A stretch of DNA of 21,793 nt from positions 1 to 21,793 of IMG/VR virus record IMGVR_UViG_3300047453_000594; one strand, written 5' to 3'. The notes beneath the pieces are model-generated. The model ran no database searches, was not told the origin of the DNA, and worked only from the letters and a program-made list of their open reading frames with translations. Position numbers and translations under genes: made by a program. Shown in pieces: positions 6,389-14,062 of this stretch. The stretch comes from a virus. The stretch's first letter is position 1. Each line of letters opens with the position of its first letter.

Positions 6389-7884
6389 AAAGTTATCTCG
6401 TATATTTTATATTTAAATTTCTCTTTAGTATATATCTTAATGCGTTCTGCTGCGTGATTTAGTGTATAGTTCTTATTACTTTTCCAATGGAGATCATCAG
6501 CTAAATCATATAGCTTTGTCTCTCTACCGTCATCACTCTTTCTCAATCCTCGCCCAATTGATTGTAAAACTTTAATTTGTGATTTACTTGGACTAGCGAA
6601 TATGATATTATGCAAATTCCGAATATTAACACCAGTGCTAAAGGTACCAAGACTTGCAACAATAACAGCATTTTTTTCTCTTTCAACAATTTCTCTAATT
6701 TGTTCTCTAATATCAGTGTCTACAGAACCAGAGACATAAAATATTTTTCTTCGATGGTGAGCCTTTGCCTTGATTAAATCATACAAAGGCTTACCATGTT
6801 TTTCTACAAGTTGAAATAATACTAAGGTATTTCCATCTTGATCTAAAGCTAAATTAGCAATAAAGTTATTTCGCTTTTCATTTTTAACAATAAAACCAAC
6901 TTCTTCTTGGTATTTTACTTTATTTATTAGCTTACATTCTTCATCAGAATATTTCAATAAAAGTACTGATATGTCTAGTTCCGCCAGCGCTCCTTGATCC
7001 ATGAGACTTTTCGTTGTAGTGACATAATGCGCTGGTCCAAAATAGCCTTCCAAAACAAGTTTGTGTGTATTAGTACCGTCAAGTGTACCAGTAGTACCAA
7101 ATCTAAATTCAGCCTCACGACACTTTGTAAGAATCGAAGTAAGGCTCTTAGCTTTAAAATTATGTGCTTCATCTCCGATCACCATACCATATGGCTCAAA
7201 CCAGTGACCGGGCATTTTATAAATCGATTGCCAAGTAGTAATAACGACTCGTTGGCCAAAGATCTTTTCCTTTCCTGAATAAATCCTATGACATAATTTA
7301 TCTACGTTAAACGTATCGTCAAATTCTGAATAATCTCCAAAGTCTTTATACATTTGTTCTACTAATGAAGTAGTAGGAACAATAATGATTACTTTTTTAT
7401 CATTATTGTTTAGGTACCATCTAAGCATTGAGTAAATAATTAAAGATTTGCCAGAAGCAGTTGGTGAAATAAGTAAAGCTCTTTTATTTTTTAATCCATG
7501 CTCAATTGCTTGTAGTTGATAGTCCCTTGGCTCAATTTGTTTTCCTTTTGATGTAATTGTCATTTCTTTCATGAATGACATATCGATATCAGCTTCAGTA
7601 TTAGGTAATCCATAATAGTTATTATGGAGCAATTCAAGTTGATAACCTCTACCAGGTGTTCCAGCAAATTCTTCTACATATCGAAATAAGCCAGCCGGCA
7701 GTTCTTTTTTACGAACATCATATAAACGAATCTTACCATCCCAGATTTTATTTTTATATGCTGGCATGAATTTATAGCCAGGGACATAAAAAGTAAAAAA
7801 ATCAGATAATTCGTTTGCTACAGATGGCTCACAATCTACATGTAAAAATGAATGATTCTTATTCTGAATCTTTATAACATCCAT
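6385..7884 (-). CDS. uvsW: UvsW-type DNA/RNA-DNA helicase
   Basis: This is a superfamily 2 helicase of 499 residues, about the T4 length. In T4, UvsW unwinds R-loops and branched DNA, helping the shift from origin- to recombination-dependent replication. After an N-terminal UvsW-specific domain, EPRDYQLQAI is the Q-like motif (118-127), PTASGKS (141-147) is Walker A and GDEAHNF contains the DEAH box (238-241). GTTGTL, GTFSTGVNI and QSIGRGLRKS (motif VI) complete the set. Its ATG overlaps the uvsY stop as TAATG, and its stop overlaps the next start as ATGA. A TATAAATA late box lies inside uvsY, 68 nt upstream, matching the known late expression of T4 uvsW. Confidence 0.95.
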   Translation of the reverse strand: MDVIKIQNKNHSFLHVDCEPSVANELSDFFTFYVPGYKFMPAYKNKIWDGKIRLYDVRKKELPAGLFRYVEEFAGTPGRGYQLELLHNNYYGLPNTEADIDMSFMKEMTITSKGKQIEPRDYQLQAIEHGLKNKRALLISPTASGKSLIIYSMLRWYLNNNDKKVIIIVPTTSLVEQMYKDFGDYSEFDDTFNVDKLCHRIYSGKEKIFGQRVVITTWQSIYKMPGHWFEPYGMVIGDEAHNFKAKSLTSILTKCREAEFRFGTTGTLDGTNTHKLVLEGYFGPAHYVTTTKSLMDQGALAELDISVLLLKYSDEECKLINKVKYQEEVGFIVKNEKRNNFIANLALDQDGNTLVLFQLVEKHGKPLYDLIKAKAHHRRKIFYVSGSVDTDIREQIREIVEREKNAVIVASLGTFSTGVNIRNLHNIIFASPSKSQIKVLQSIGRGLRKSDDGRETKLYDLADDLHWKSNKNYTLNHAAERIKIYTKEKFKYKIYEITL

Positions 7885-8330
7885 TATCCACCACTTTCAA
7901 ATTTTCTCCAGTCAATCATATTTTTAATAGTAGAATGTCTCCACCTAATAGTATTTATAATTTCCTCTAAAGTCTCAATTAAAGTTTTTAGATAATCGAT
8001 TTTTGCTTGTGCTTCTTGAATATGTGGATCAGAATCATAATAGTAATCCATTTCGCCTTTTAGTACTTTCAATCCATTCAAAGCATCATATTCCCATCCA
8101 AGCTGATCTATTTGGTCTTTTGGCATTTTACCATTATACCAAAGCCATTTGTTTTTTAGCAAAACTTTAAAATCCATATCTCTACGCTTCAGTTGAAGCT
8201 TAGTTACAGATAGCATTTCTAAGTATTTTGCGTGAAGAGAGGCAGTCTTTTTTGAGGCTTCATCTAATCTTATATCATCAATTTCAGAATCTTTAGCCCA
8301 CATTTTCAAAACGTCTTCAAGATTTAGCAT
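7884..8330 (-). CDS. uvsY: UvsY recombination mediator
   Basis: This 148-residue protein is slightly longer than T4 UvsY. UvsY loads the UvsX recombinase onto gp32-coated single-stranded DNA. The sequence is helical and charged. It matches the family by an N-terminal LNLEDVLKMWAKDSEID, a central basic region LQLKRRDMDFKVLLKNKW and the ending IKNMIDWRKFESGG, comparable to IKHIQDMRAFEAG in T4. The position between gp3 and uvsW is the marine T4-like order. A weak Shine-Dalgarno (AAGGT) lies 11 nt before the ATG. uvsX is not in this window. Confidence 0.9.
   Translation of the reverse strand: MLNLEDVLKMWAKDSEIDDIRLDEASKKTASLHAKYLEMLSVTKLQLKRRDMDFKVLLKNKWLWYNGKMPKDQIDQLGWEYDALNGLKVLKGEMDYYYDSDPHIQEAQAKIDYLKTLIETLEEIINTIRWRHSTIKNMIDWRKFESGG
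7952..7959 (-). promoter_or_regulatory. Late promoter TATAAATA for uvsW, inside uvsY
   Basis: An exact minus-strand octamer lies 68 nt before the uvsW start, within the 3' coding part of uvsY. T4 uvsW is expressed late from its own promoter, which makes this internal site plausible, though an 8-mer of A/T can arise by chance in AT-rich DNA. Confidence 0.5.
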
Positions 8331-8345
8331 TATATAATATTACCT

Positions 8346-8858
8346 TTATAAAAATTTGTAATAACTGTATTGAAATTCCACAACCGCTGTTAAATAGTTT
8401 ACTGTTTCAGTAGTAACTTCAAATGGTAAAGAAGATAAACTTGTCGGATGCGCGTCTGCAAATTTTATTTCTTTTACAACGTTATTATTAGAATTATATA
8501 TTATTAGTGTAAGATCTCTAGTTTTAGTTTGCCCCTGATCTCCTTGACCAACCATTCCAAACATCCAATCATGAATTTCTTGATAATTTGTAAATTGCTC
8601 ATCAACTAAAAATGTTAACGTAAGAGGAGCATAATCAAGCTTATCTGCAGCTATTAGAATATTTCTCTTTGGTGTATTCATTGTTGCGCCAGGAACTGAA
8701 AGATCTGGAATAACTGCTGCTTGAACAGTATATTGAGCATTTGGATATTTTAAACTATCAATTGCTAAACGAAACCCAGCTGGATTCGCAAAAGTTTGTT
8801 GTTCAACTAAATACGAAGTTGGTTGAGTATTATAATTGATTTCTTTTGTGTAAGCCAT
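8346..8858 (-). CDS. 3: gp3 tail completion and sheath stabiliser protein
   Basis: This 170-residue protein caps the end of the tail tube in T4, where gp3 is related in fold to tube protein gp19. Recognisable features are the early FRLAIDSLKYPN and VQAAVIPDLSVPG. Then come LDYAPLTLTFLVDEQFTNY with IHDWMFGM, comparable to the T4 gp3 segment ending in YEWM, and a C-terminal FQYSYYKF. Length and position directly after gp23 and before uvsY fit the marine T4-like layout. The resemblance to gp19 (shared tube fold) leaves a small chance that it is another tube paralogue. A late TATAAATA box lies 30 nt upstream; the ribosome binding site is weak (GGAAA). Confidence 0.82.
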   Translation of the reverse strand: MAYTKEINYNTQPTSYLVEQQTFANPAGFRLAIDSLKYPNAQYTVQAAVIPDLSVPGATMNTPKRNILIAADKLDYAPLTLTFLVDEQFTNYQEIHDWMFGMVGQGDQGQTKTRDLTLIIYNSNNNVVKEIKFADAHPTSLSSLPFEVTTETVNYLTAVVEFQYSYYKFL

Positions 8859-8887
8859 AATAATTTTCCATCTAAATTACTTTATAC

Positions 8888-8895
8888 TATTTATA
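8888..8895 (-). promoter_or_regulatory. Late promoter TATAAATA for gp3
   Basis: An exact minus-strand octamer lies 30 nt before the gp3 ATG. It sits just past the T-tract of the gp23 terminator, so it restarts transcription for gp3-uvsY-uvsW. Confidence 0.85.
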
Positions 8896-8899
8896 TGAT

Positions 8900-8925
8900 A
8901 AAAAAAGGGGCTCCGAAGAGCCCCT
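8900..8925 (-). terminator. Rho-independent terminator after gp23
   Basis: On the minus strand an 8-bp stem (AGGGGCTC/GAGCCCCT, 8925-8906) closes a UUCG tetraloop and is followed by seven T residues (8906-8900). This is a textbook intrinsic terminator ending the head-gene transcript about 30 nt after the gp23 stop. A weaker 5-bp hairpin (GTAGG/CCTAC) lies between it and gp23 at about 8934-8948. Confidence 0.93.
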
Positions 8926-8953
8926 CAAAGAAGGTAGGTTAACCCTACTCTTA

Positions 8954-10258
8954 TTATGTACCTAAGATATTAGTTACAGCAAAGATACGATAGTACTGGT
9001 TAGCACGATCTGTACCTGTTTCGCTTGAACCTGCGCCACCCGCAAATGGGTTAGCAACCATGCCGTAGCGAGTTTTGAAGCCGATACGTGGCTGGAAGTC
9101 AGACTCACCAACTGCACGAACCATTGTTAATGGAACGTATGGTGCGTAGAATAGACCAGCATCGTATGGGTTAGTACCACGGTAACCTACAGTTACATAG
9201 TCCTGACCTGCATATGGGTCGATGTATACTTTTGTACGACCATTAAGAACACCAGCAAATGTATTGCCTGTGTCATCAACATTTAAGTTAGCTGATAGAG
9301 CTGGAGTGTAGTCTAACATGCCAGCTGCTGCAAGAGCAGATGCAACGTCTGAAGAACAGATCATGAAGTTACCTTTACCGCGACGTGTTTCACGCGCGAT
9401 TTCGTTTGCTTCACGCTCGATCTGCATGATCAAGCCTTTGAACTTCTCTACTGACCAACGGCCGTCTGAATCGCCATCAACATCAAATACACCATTTACT
9501 GCTGTGTTTGAAGTTTGTGCGCCAAGCTTCGCTTTTACGTTGATTGTACGGATAACTTCGCGGTTGATTTCTGCGAGAATCTCAGCAGACAAGATGTTTG
9601 CTAGTTCTGATTCAGCGTCAAGACCGTGGATTGCTTTAAGGTCTTGTGCTAGTTCCATTGTGTACTCAGCTTTTAGTGCACGTGATTTCGCAGTTACGGA
9701 TGTTTTCTCGATTGAGAAAGCCATTTCACCGAATGCGTTACCTGTGTTACCAAGAGCTTCAGCAGCTGATGTTGCCATACCTGTACCAGTTGCGAATGAA
9801 TCTTCAACATCGTCAGCTGGTGTAGTATCTGTGCCATATGAACCTAGTGAGTCAGATGTACCTGCGTGTGAACCGCCACCGGCGTGCGCTGTATTTGCTT
9901 CGCCAAATAACGCTTCTGCACCGCCTTGTGTGCTATAACGTGATTTCATAGCAAAGATCAAACCAGTTGGGCCTGACATTGGCTGAACACCAGCAACGTC
10001 GTATGCCATTAGGTTTGGCATTGCACGGCGTACAAGTGAAATAAGTACTGGGTCGAATGTATCGATTCCACCACCAGTTGCGTTAGCTGCAGTTTCGTTT
10101 AAAGAACCAAAAGCCGCACGCTCTTCGCGCATTGCTTTTTCTTGGTTTTCTAGAAGTACAGCAGTTACGGACTTACGATAGTTGTCCTTGATTTCAGGAA
10201 CGTCAGCGTTCTCGAGGATCGGCTGCCATTTCTGTTGAGCATTTTCTGCGTTAAACAT
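8954..10258 (-). CDS. 23: gp23 major capsid protein precursor
   Basis: This 434-residue protein forms the hexamers of the T4-type head. The family core is clear: VRRAMPNLMAYDVAGVQPM then SGPTGLIFAMKSRY (about residues 76-108), and the C-terminal FKTRYGMVANPFAGG segment. Family precursors are cut near the N-terminus by protease gp21 after L/I-x-E; SLNE at 52-54 (E54) before a Gly-rich stretch is a candidate. AGGAG lies 10 nt before the ATG. Two TAA codons in tandem end the gene, followed by a strong terminator. GC is around 50% in places, well above most of the window, probably reflecting codon selection in the most abundant virion protein. No late octamer lies directly upstream, so it probably depends on the promoter before gp67. 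Confidence 0.97.
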   Translation of the reverse strand: MFNAENAQQKWQPILENADVPEIKDNYRKSVTAVLLENQEKAMREERAAFGSLNETAANATGGGIDTFDPVLISLVRRAMPNLMAYDVAGVQPMSGPTGLIFAMKSRYSTQGGAEALFGEANTAHAGGGSHAGTSDSLGSYGTDTTPADDVEDSFATGTGMATSAAEALGNTGNAFGEMAFSIEKTSVTAKSRALKAEYTMELAQDLKAIHGLDAESELANILSAEILAEINREVIRTINVKAKLGAQTSNTAVNGVFDVDGDSDGRWSVEKFKGLIMQIEREANEIARETRRGKGNFMICSSDVASALAAAGMLDYTPALSANLNVDDTGNTFAGVLNGRTKVYIDPYAGQDYVTVGYRGTNPYDAGLFYAPYVPLTMVRAVGESDFQPRIGFKTRYGMVANPFAGGAGSSETGTDRANQYYRIFAVTNILGT

Positions 10259-10281
10259 TTTGTTTATTCTCCTAATGGATA

Positions 10282-11391
10282 TTATTTGTTAGACTTAGAT
10301 AGAGCAGCCAGATATTTTTCCATGACTGGTGAAACTTCAATTTCCTCACCATCTGCGTTCATAGAAACTTCTGCTTCTTCTACATTTTCAGTTACGGTTT
10401 CTTTAGCAAAGTATGATTCTTTTAATGTAGCTACTTTCTTAGTGAAAGTTTCTTCATCTTCAAAATCAACATCTTCAGCAAGTGACTTTAGCTTTTCAGC
10501 TTCAGTAACAGCTAAATCTTTAGATGCTTCTGCTAAAATTTCTGTACGACGAAAATCTGAAACAGATTCGTTTAGACGAATATTGTCTTCTGTAGCTTTA
10601 GTTAGTTGTGCTTCAAGCTCTTCAACTTGCTCAGCTAGATCGTCAACCATATCAACTTTTGATTCTGGTACTTCGATATAGTGCTCAGTGAATACACCTT
10701 TTAGCGCTTCCATAAATGATTCTGCGATTTCTGCGCGTAAACCATTTTCTACTGCTACACGATTTTCTTCCATCCAATTCTCAACGACATAGTTAAGGTA
10801 ACCATCTACCTTTTCTACTAGTTCGTCACGAATACCAGCTGTTTCTTCTTCTAGGTGCTGAGTATATTCAGCTTCTAGACGATCAATCTCACCAGCAACT
10901 TTTGTTTTTACTGCTGCTTCAAAGATTGTAGCTGCTTTTTCTTGGAATCCTTCAGATAATGTTTCATCAGAAGATACTAGGGCTTCAAGGTCAGCTTCGA
11001 AGTCATAGCCTTCTTTTACTTTACCTTTAGTTTCCTTCATTTCTTCATCATCATCATCGTCGTCATCATCGCCGTCTTCGTCATCATTACCCATAAATTT
11101 TTCATAGGCGGCTGTTAAGTCGGCCTTTTTCATTTTGGACATTTCTTTGTACATGGCATTAATAATACCAGCCTTAGTCTTCGGCATTGCTGATTCTTCA
11201 ATAGCTTCTTCAACAACTTCTTCAGTTGTTTCTTCAGCTACTACTTCTTCAGTTTCTGCTTCGACAGCATCTTCCACGATGTCTTCCTCAGTCTCAACTT
11301 CAACGTCTTCAACGAGGTCTTCATCTTGGAGCTCTACTTCAGAAACGTCTTCAATGAGATCCAACTCTTCGTTTTTGGTCTCTTCAGACAT
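10282..11391 (-). CDS. 22: gp22 prohead core scaffolding protein
   Basis: This is the main internal scaffold around which gp23 assembles, degraded later by gp21. It is 369 residues from ATG 11391, about 100 longer than T4 gp22. I choose this start because AGGAG lies 8 nt upstream; an in-frame ATG at 11412 would lie upstream of that AGGAG. The N-terminal third is extremely acidic, with many Glu/Asp/Val repeats and a run of eight Asp (108-115). The rest is helical and coiled-coil-like, for example VDMVDDLAEQVEELEAQL. The C-terminal PVMEKYLAALSKSNK is the best conserved family part. The position between gp21 and gp23 supports the call. Confidence 0.93.
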   Translation of the reverse strand: MSEETKNEELDLIEDVSEVELQDEDLVEDVEVETEEDIVEDAVEAETEEVVAEETTEEVVEEAIEESAMPKTKAGIINAMYKEMSKMKKADLTAAYEKFMGNDDEDGDDDDDDDDEEMKETKGKVKEGYDFEADLEALVSSDETLSEGFQEKAATIFEAAVKTKVAGEIDRLEAEYTQHLEEETAGIRDELVEKVDGYLNYVVENWMEENRVAVENGLRAEIAESFMEALKGVFTEHYIEVPESKVDMVDDLAEQVEELEAQLTKATEDNIRLNESVSDFRRTEILAEASKDLAVTEAEKLKSLAEDVDFEDEETFTKKVATLKESYFAKETVTENVEEAEVSMNADGEEIEVSPVMEKYLAALSKSNK

Positions 11392-11416
11392 ATAATTTAC
11401 TCCTTGATTCATAGAG

Positions 11417-12061
11417 TTAAAGTTTTGAGAGGAAATCTTGCCACACCTTCAATTGACTTTCAGCCAATTGGGATGAAGATGCCTTTTTGATTTCAGTCTC
11501 ATATTTTTCAATTTCTTGTGCTTTGAGTAGACCATTATCCCAAACCCATTCAACGCCTTCCATAATCCCATTAACGAAAGCTTGAGGGGCTGAGGGGTCT
11601 TGAACAATGTCCACTGTTGCGAGAATAAAATCATTCCCAACAACATTTACTCCGTTTTTATTCACAAGAGTTCCCATACCACGACTAGAAACACCCAGCT
11701 GACATCCACCTTCAACCAAACCTTTTACAATTTGGCCCATTGGAGTGTCTAACACAAGTGCTTTTCCCATCACATTATTACCATCCCAATTAAGTTCGGT
11801 AATGCGATGCGATACTTTATCCAAATTAATGGTAGGACCTTCTGGGTGATTTAATTCACCAACTGCTCTACCTTTGGAAACCTGTTCGGTAACATATTTA
11901 TTAACTGCACCTTCCATCACATCACGAGGATATACACGGCCATTTCTATTTTTAGATTCGGCTTGCATAAAGATACCTTCAATAACTACATTTTTCTTAC
12001 CGTTCTTTTCTTCGGTAATATAATTGAGGCTATCCTCAAGATGTTCTGTAATAAGTTTCAT
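11417..12061 (-). CDS. 21: gp21 prohead core protease
   Basis: This serine protease cleaves the scaffold and capsid proteins during T4-type head maturation. The length, 214 residues, is nearly that of T4 gp21. Visible family features are IFMQAESKNRNGRVYP (31-45), GELNHPEG with the candidate catalytic H72, and CQLGVSSRGMG with the candidate nucleophile S125 or S126. VDIVQDPSAPQAFVNGIMEG follows. GGGAG lies 9 nt before the ATG. The stop is about 25 nt before the gp22 start. Confidence 0.96.
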   Translation of the reverse strand: MKLITEHLEDSLNYITEEKNGKKNVVIEGIFMQAESKNRNGRVYPRDVMEGAVNKYVTEQVSKGRAVGELNHPEGPTINLDKVSHRITELNWDGNNVMGKALVLDTPMGQIVKGLVEGGCQLGVSSRGMGTLVNKNGVNVVGNDFILATVDIVQDPSAPQAFVNGIMEGVEWVWDNGLLKAQEIEKYETEIKKASSSQLAESQLKVWQDFLSKL

Positions 12062-12065
12062 TAAC

Positions 12066-12284
12066 TTATGCTCCCATTAAATCTGCAAATTCTTTTGCAG
12101 CTTTTTCTGCTTCTTTAGCATTTTTATATTTATCGTCTAGCAAAGTGCCATCGATATAAACAGAAAACTTGGAACCTTTCTGCTTAATTACAGCTTTAGA
12201 TTTTTTACCAACTTTAAGAGTTTTAACTTCTTTTTCAGAAGCTTCACTCACTGTCAGTTTCTGTCTCAGTTCCTTGAATTTCAT
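12066..12284 (-). CDS. Small basic prohead core protein, gp68-like
   Basis: This is a 72-residue Lys-rich protein between gp67 and gp21, the position of gp68 in T4. ATG 12284 is chosen; the frame continues to a TTG at 12305, but that start has no better ribosome binding site. It overlaps the gp67 3' end by 41 nt in another frame. The sequence has a basic middle and the repeated pattern FSVYIDGTLLDDKY followed by NAKEAEKAAKEFADLM, a short beta part plus a helix. It is about half the length of T4 gp68. The assignment rests mostly on position and the core-protein-like composition, so it is tentative. It is probably packaged in the prohead core and cut by gp21. Confidence 0.6.
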   Translation of the reverse strand: MKFKELRQKLTVSEASEKEVKTLKVGKKSKAVIKQKGSKFSVYIDGTLLDDKYKNAKEAEKAAKEFADLMGA

Positions 12285-12465
12285 CTGTAGAAATTTCCTG
12301 TTCAATACTATCTGTTACGCCATTATATACATCATTAGCTAGTTCAATCTTCTTGGCATCAAGCGCTACACTAATTTTACTAGACATTAAATCGTTAAAA
12401 GTATTATTAGCGTCTGAAGTTTTACCACTTGCTAAAGCATTAATTAAATCAATTGTTTCGGTCAT
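12244..12465 (-). CDS. 67: gp67-like prohead core protein
   Basis: This 73-residue protein is similar in size to T4 gp67. The N-terminal pattern LINALASGKTSDANNTFNDL then an Ala-Leu-Asp-Lys-Lys-x-Glu helix corresponds to the T4 gp67 start (LIEAIKSNDLVAARKLFAEA, then a Lys/Glu helix). The C-terminus is acidic (EIQGTETETDSE), as in T4 gp67. The position immediately after portal gp20 is the family position. AAGGTG lies 8 nt before the ATG, and a late TATAAATA box lies 20 nt upstream. Confidence 0.83.
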   Translation of the reverse strand: MTETIDLINALASGKTSDANNTFNDLMSSKISVALDAKKIELANDVYNGVTDSIEQEISTDEIQGTETETDSE

Positions 12466-12485
12466 TTATTAGTCACCTTTTAGTA

Positions 12486-12493
12486 TATTTATA
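12486..12493 (-). promoter_or_regulatory. Late promoter TATAAATA for gp67-gp68-gp21-gp22-gp23
   Basis: An exact minus-strand octamer lies between the gp20 stop and the gp67 start (ATG 20 nt downstream). It is the last octamer before the gp23 terminator, so it probably drives the whole head-assembly block. Confidence 0.85.
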
Positions 12494-12498
12494 ATAAT

Positions 12499-13998
12499 TT
12501 ATATTTCAAGATCGTCTTCGTCAGGTATTTGACCTGAGTCTCTTTCATCTTCAATCTGCTTATCCATAAGCTCAATTTCATCATCGTTTTGCATTAAAAT
12601 ATTCTTACGCACCCAATCTTTAGAAAAATAGTTTCCTACGTATTCATCTAATTGCGCAAGTAATTCTAATCTTTCTCTTAAAATCTCAGCATCTTTTAAT
12701 TCAGCAAAGTGAGAATCTTTAATATAGTCAACAGCAATATTTTCTTTTATATCTTTCCAATCAGCTTCAGTAATAATACCTTTTAGTAATAGCTGTGTTT
12801 TTAAAAGATCTAAAAATAACCATGAAAACTTTTTACGTAAACGATTAATGAATTTTTGAAACTTAACTTCATCTCTAGAAATTTCTGTAGCTCTACCTAA
12901 TGAAAATTGTGCTTCTTGTTCTAATCTATTCACTGGAACATTTAATGATTTATATAATTTCTTTTGAAAATAAATAATGTCATCAATTTGGCCTAAATTT
13001 TCACCACCAGGAAGAGTCGAAATTTCTGTACCTCTACCTCCTTCACGACGTGGTAGCCAAAAATCTTCTAGCATTGACATATGTTTACGGTCATCTTTAA
13101 TTTCGCCAGTTGACGCGTCGTATACTAATTTATTACGATATTGGTTCATAATGCCACGCAAGTATTCTTCCGATTTACCTTTTGGAAGATTTCCCACGTC
13201 AATATAAAAAATTCTACGTTCTGGAGCTCTTGATAATCTATAAATTACCAAAGAGTCTTCCATCATTCGTAATTGATTGACTGGTTTAATTGCCTTATGC
13301 AAATATGAAAGAACTTTTTTACGAGAAGAATCTAGTAGACCTGATGTTGTATATTGAATTGCATCTTTTGAGATTTTTAATCCTTGATTGGATTTGCTCA
13401 TGGAGCTATCTTGATAAAGATAGTATTCGTCAATACTTTTAATAATATCTGCACCAGTTTTTGGATCTTTTTGAGAATCAATTTCTTTTACTTTACGAAT
13501 TCTAGTTGGATCAACTGGTCTTAATTCTAAAATTCCTTTTTTTGGACTGCTTTCATCAATAATAATATGGTAAAACAATCTACCGTCTACATACCACTTA
13601 CGAAATGTTTCATGACCATAATGATTAAATTGTAAAAGAGAAATTACGTTTTCGAATTCTTCTCTAATTAGTTTTTTAACATTATTTGGTTGTTTTAACT
13701 CATCAGTAAGTAGTTCTATAGGTGCTGATGTGTAATCAGAAACAATAGATTCATTTACAATATCTTCAATTGCTGCATCACACTCTGGATGCTGTGCAAT
13801 ATCGCGGTATCTACGAATTAAATCAGCTTCAGATTTAGCGCCTTCTGTTCCAGACATATCAACATATTGACCAAAGTAACCTCCGGCCTGAATATAACTA
13901 GAACCATCATCTTCTAAAGGAGCAACAAAAGACTGTTTTTTCTTATCTTCTTGTTCTTGCTCTTTTCGCTTAATCTCAAACCCAAATATTTCCGCCAT
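12499..13998 (-). CDS. 20: gp20 portal vertex protein
   Basis: This 499-residue protein forms the dodecameric ring at the head-tail vertex and passes DNA during packaging by gp17. Strong family segments are YRDIAQHPECDAAIEDIVNE (about 66-85) and RKWYVDGRLFYHIIID with ELRPVDPTRIRKVKEI. RAPERRIFYIDVGNLPKGK, EDFWLPRREGGRGTEISTLPGG, and the C-terminal QAQFSLGRATEISRDEVKF follow. AGGA lies 8 nt before the ATG. It starts a transcription unit with a late octamer 52 nt upstream and a hairpin in its leader. Confidence 0.97.
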   Translation of the reverse strand: MAEIFGFEIKRKEQEQEDKKKQSFVAPLEDDGSSYIQAGGYFGQYVDMSGTEGAKSEADLIRRYRDIAQHPECDAAIEDIVNESIVSDYTSAPIELLTDELKQPNNVKKLIREEFENVISLLQFNHYGHETFRKWYVDGRLFYHIIIDESSPKKGILELRPVDPTRIRKVKEIDSQKDPKTGADIIKSIDEYYLYQDSSMSKSNQGLKISKDAIQYTTSGLLDSSRKKVLSYLHKAIKPVNQLRMMEDSLVIYRLSRAPERRIFYIDVGNLPKGKSEEYLRGIMNQYRNKLVYDASTGEIKDDRKHMSMLEDFWLPRREGGRGTEISTLPGGENLGQIDDIIYFQKKLYKSLNVPVNRLEQEAQFSLGRATEISRDEVKFQKFINRLRKKFSWLFLDLLKTQLLLKGIITEADWKDIKENIAVDYIKDSHFAELKDAEILRERLELLAQLDEYVGNYFSKDWVRKNILMQNDDEIELMDKQIEDERDSGQIPDEDDLEI

Positions 13999-14023
13999 TT
14001 AATTTTTCCTACGTTATAATAAA

Positions 14024-14045
14024 CAGAGGGGATAAAACCCCTCTG
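14024..14045 (-). terminator. Hairpin after gp19, also in the gp20 leader
   Basis: An 8-bp perfect stem CAGAGGGG/CCCCTCTG encloses a 6-nt loop. On the minus strand TTTATTAT follows, so it looks like an intrinsic terminator for gp19, though the T-tract is interrupted. The late octamer at 14050-14057 lies just upstream, so a gp20 transcript would begin at or within the first stem arm. Confidence 0.75.
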
Positions 14046-14049
14046 CTAT

Positions 14050-14057
14050 TATTTATA
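14050..14057 (-). promoter_or_regulatory. Late promoter TATAAATA for gp20
   Basis: An exact minus-strand octamer lies between the gp19 stop (14063) and the gp20 start (13998). Transcription would start near 14044, inside or next to the hairpin at 14024-14045. Confidence 0.8.
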
Positions 14058-14062
14058 TGCCA

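Noticed and set aside
9318-9938. 206-codon plus-strand ORF antisense to gp23
   Set aside because: It is the mirror of a GC-richer, codon-biased gene; it has no ribosome binding site, is Ser/Ala-rich and matches no family I know.
10235-11395. Ser/Thr-rich plus-strand ORFs opposite gp22
   Set aside because: Glu/Asp codons read backwards give Ser/Phe/Leu; no start signals or family match.
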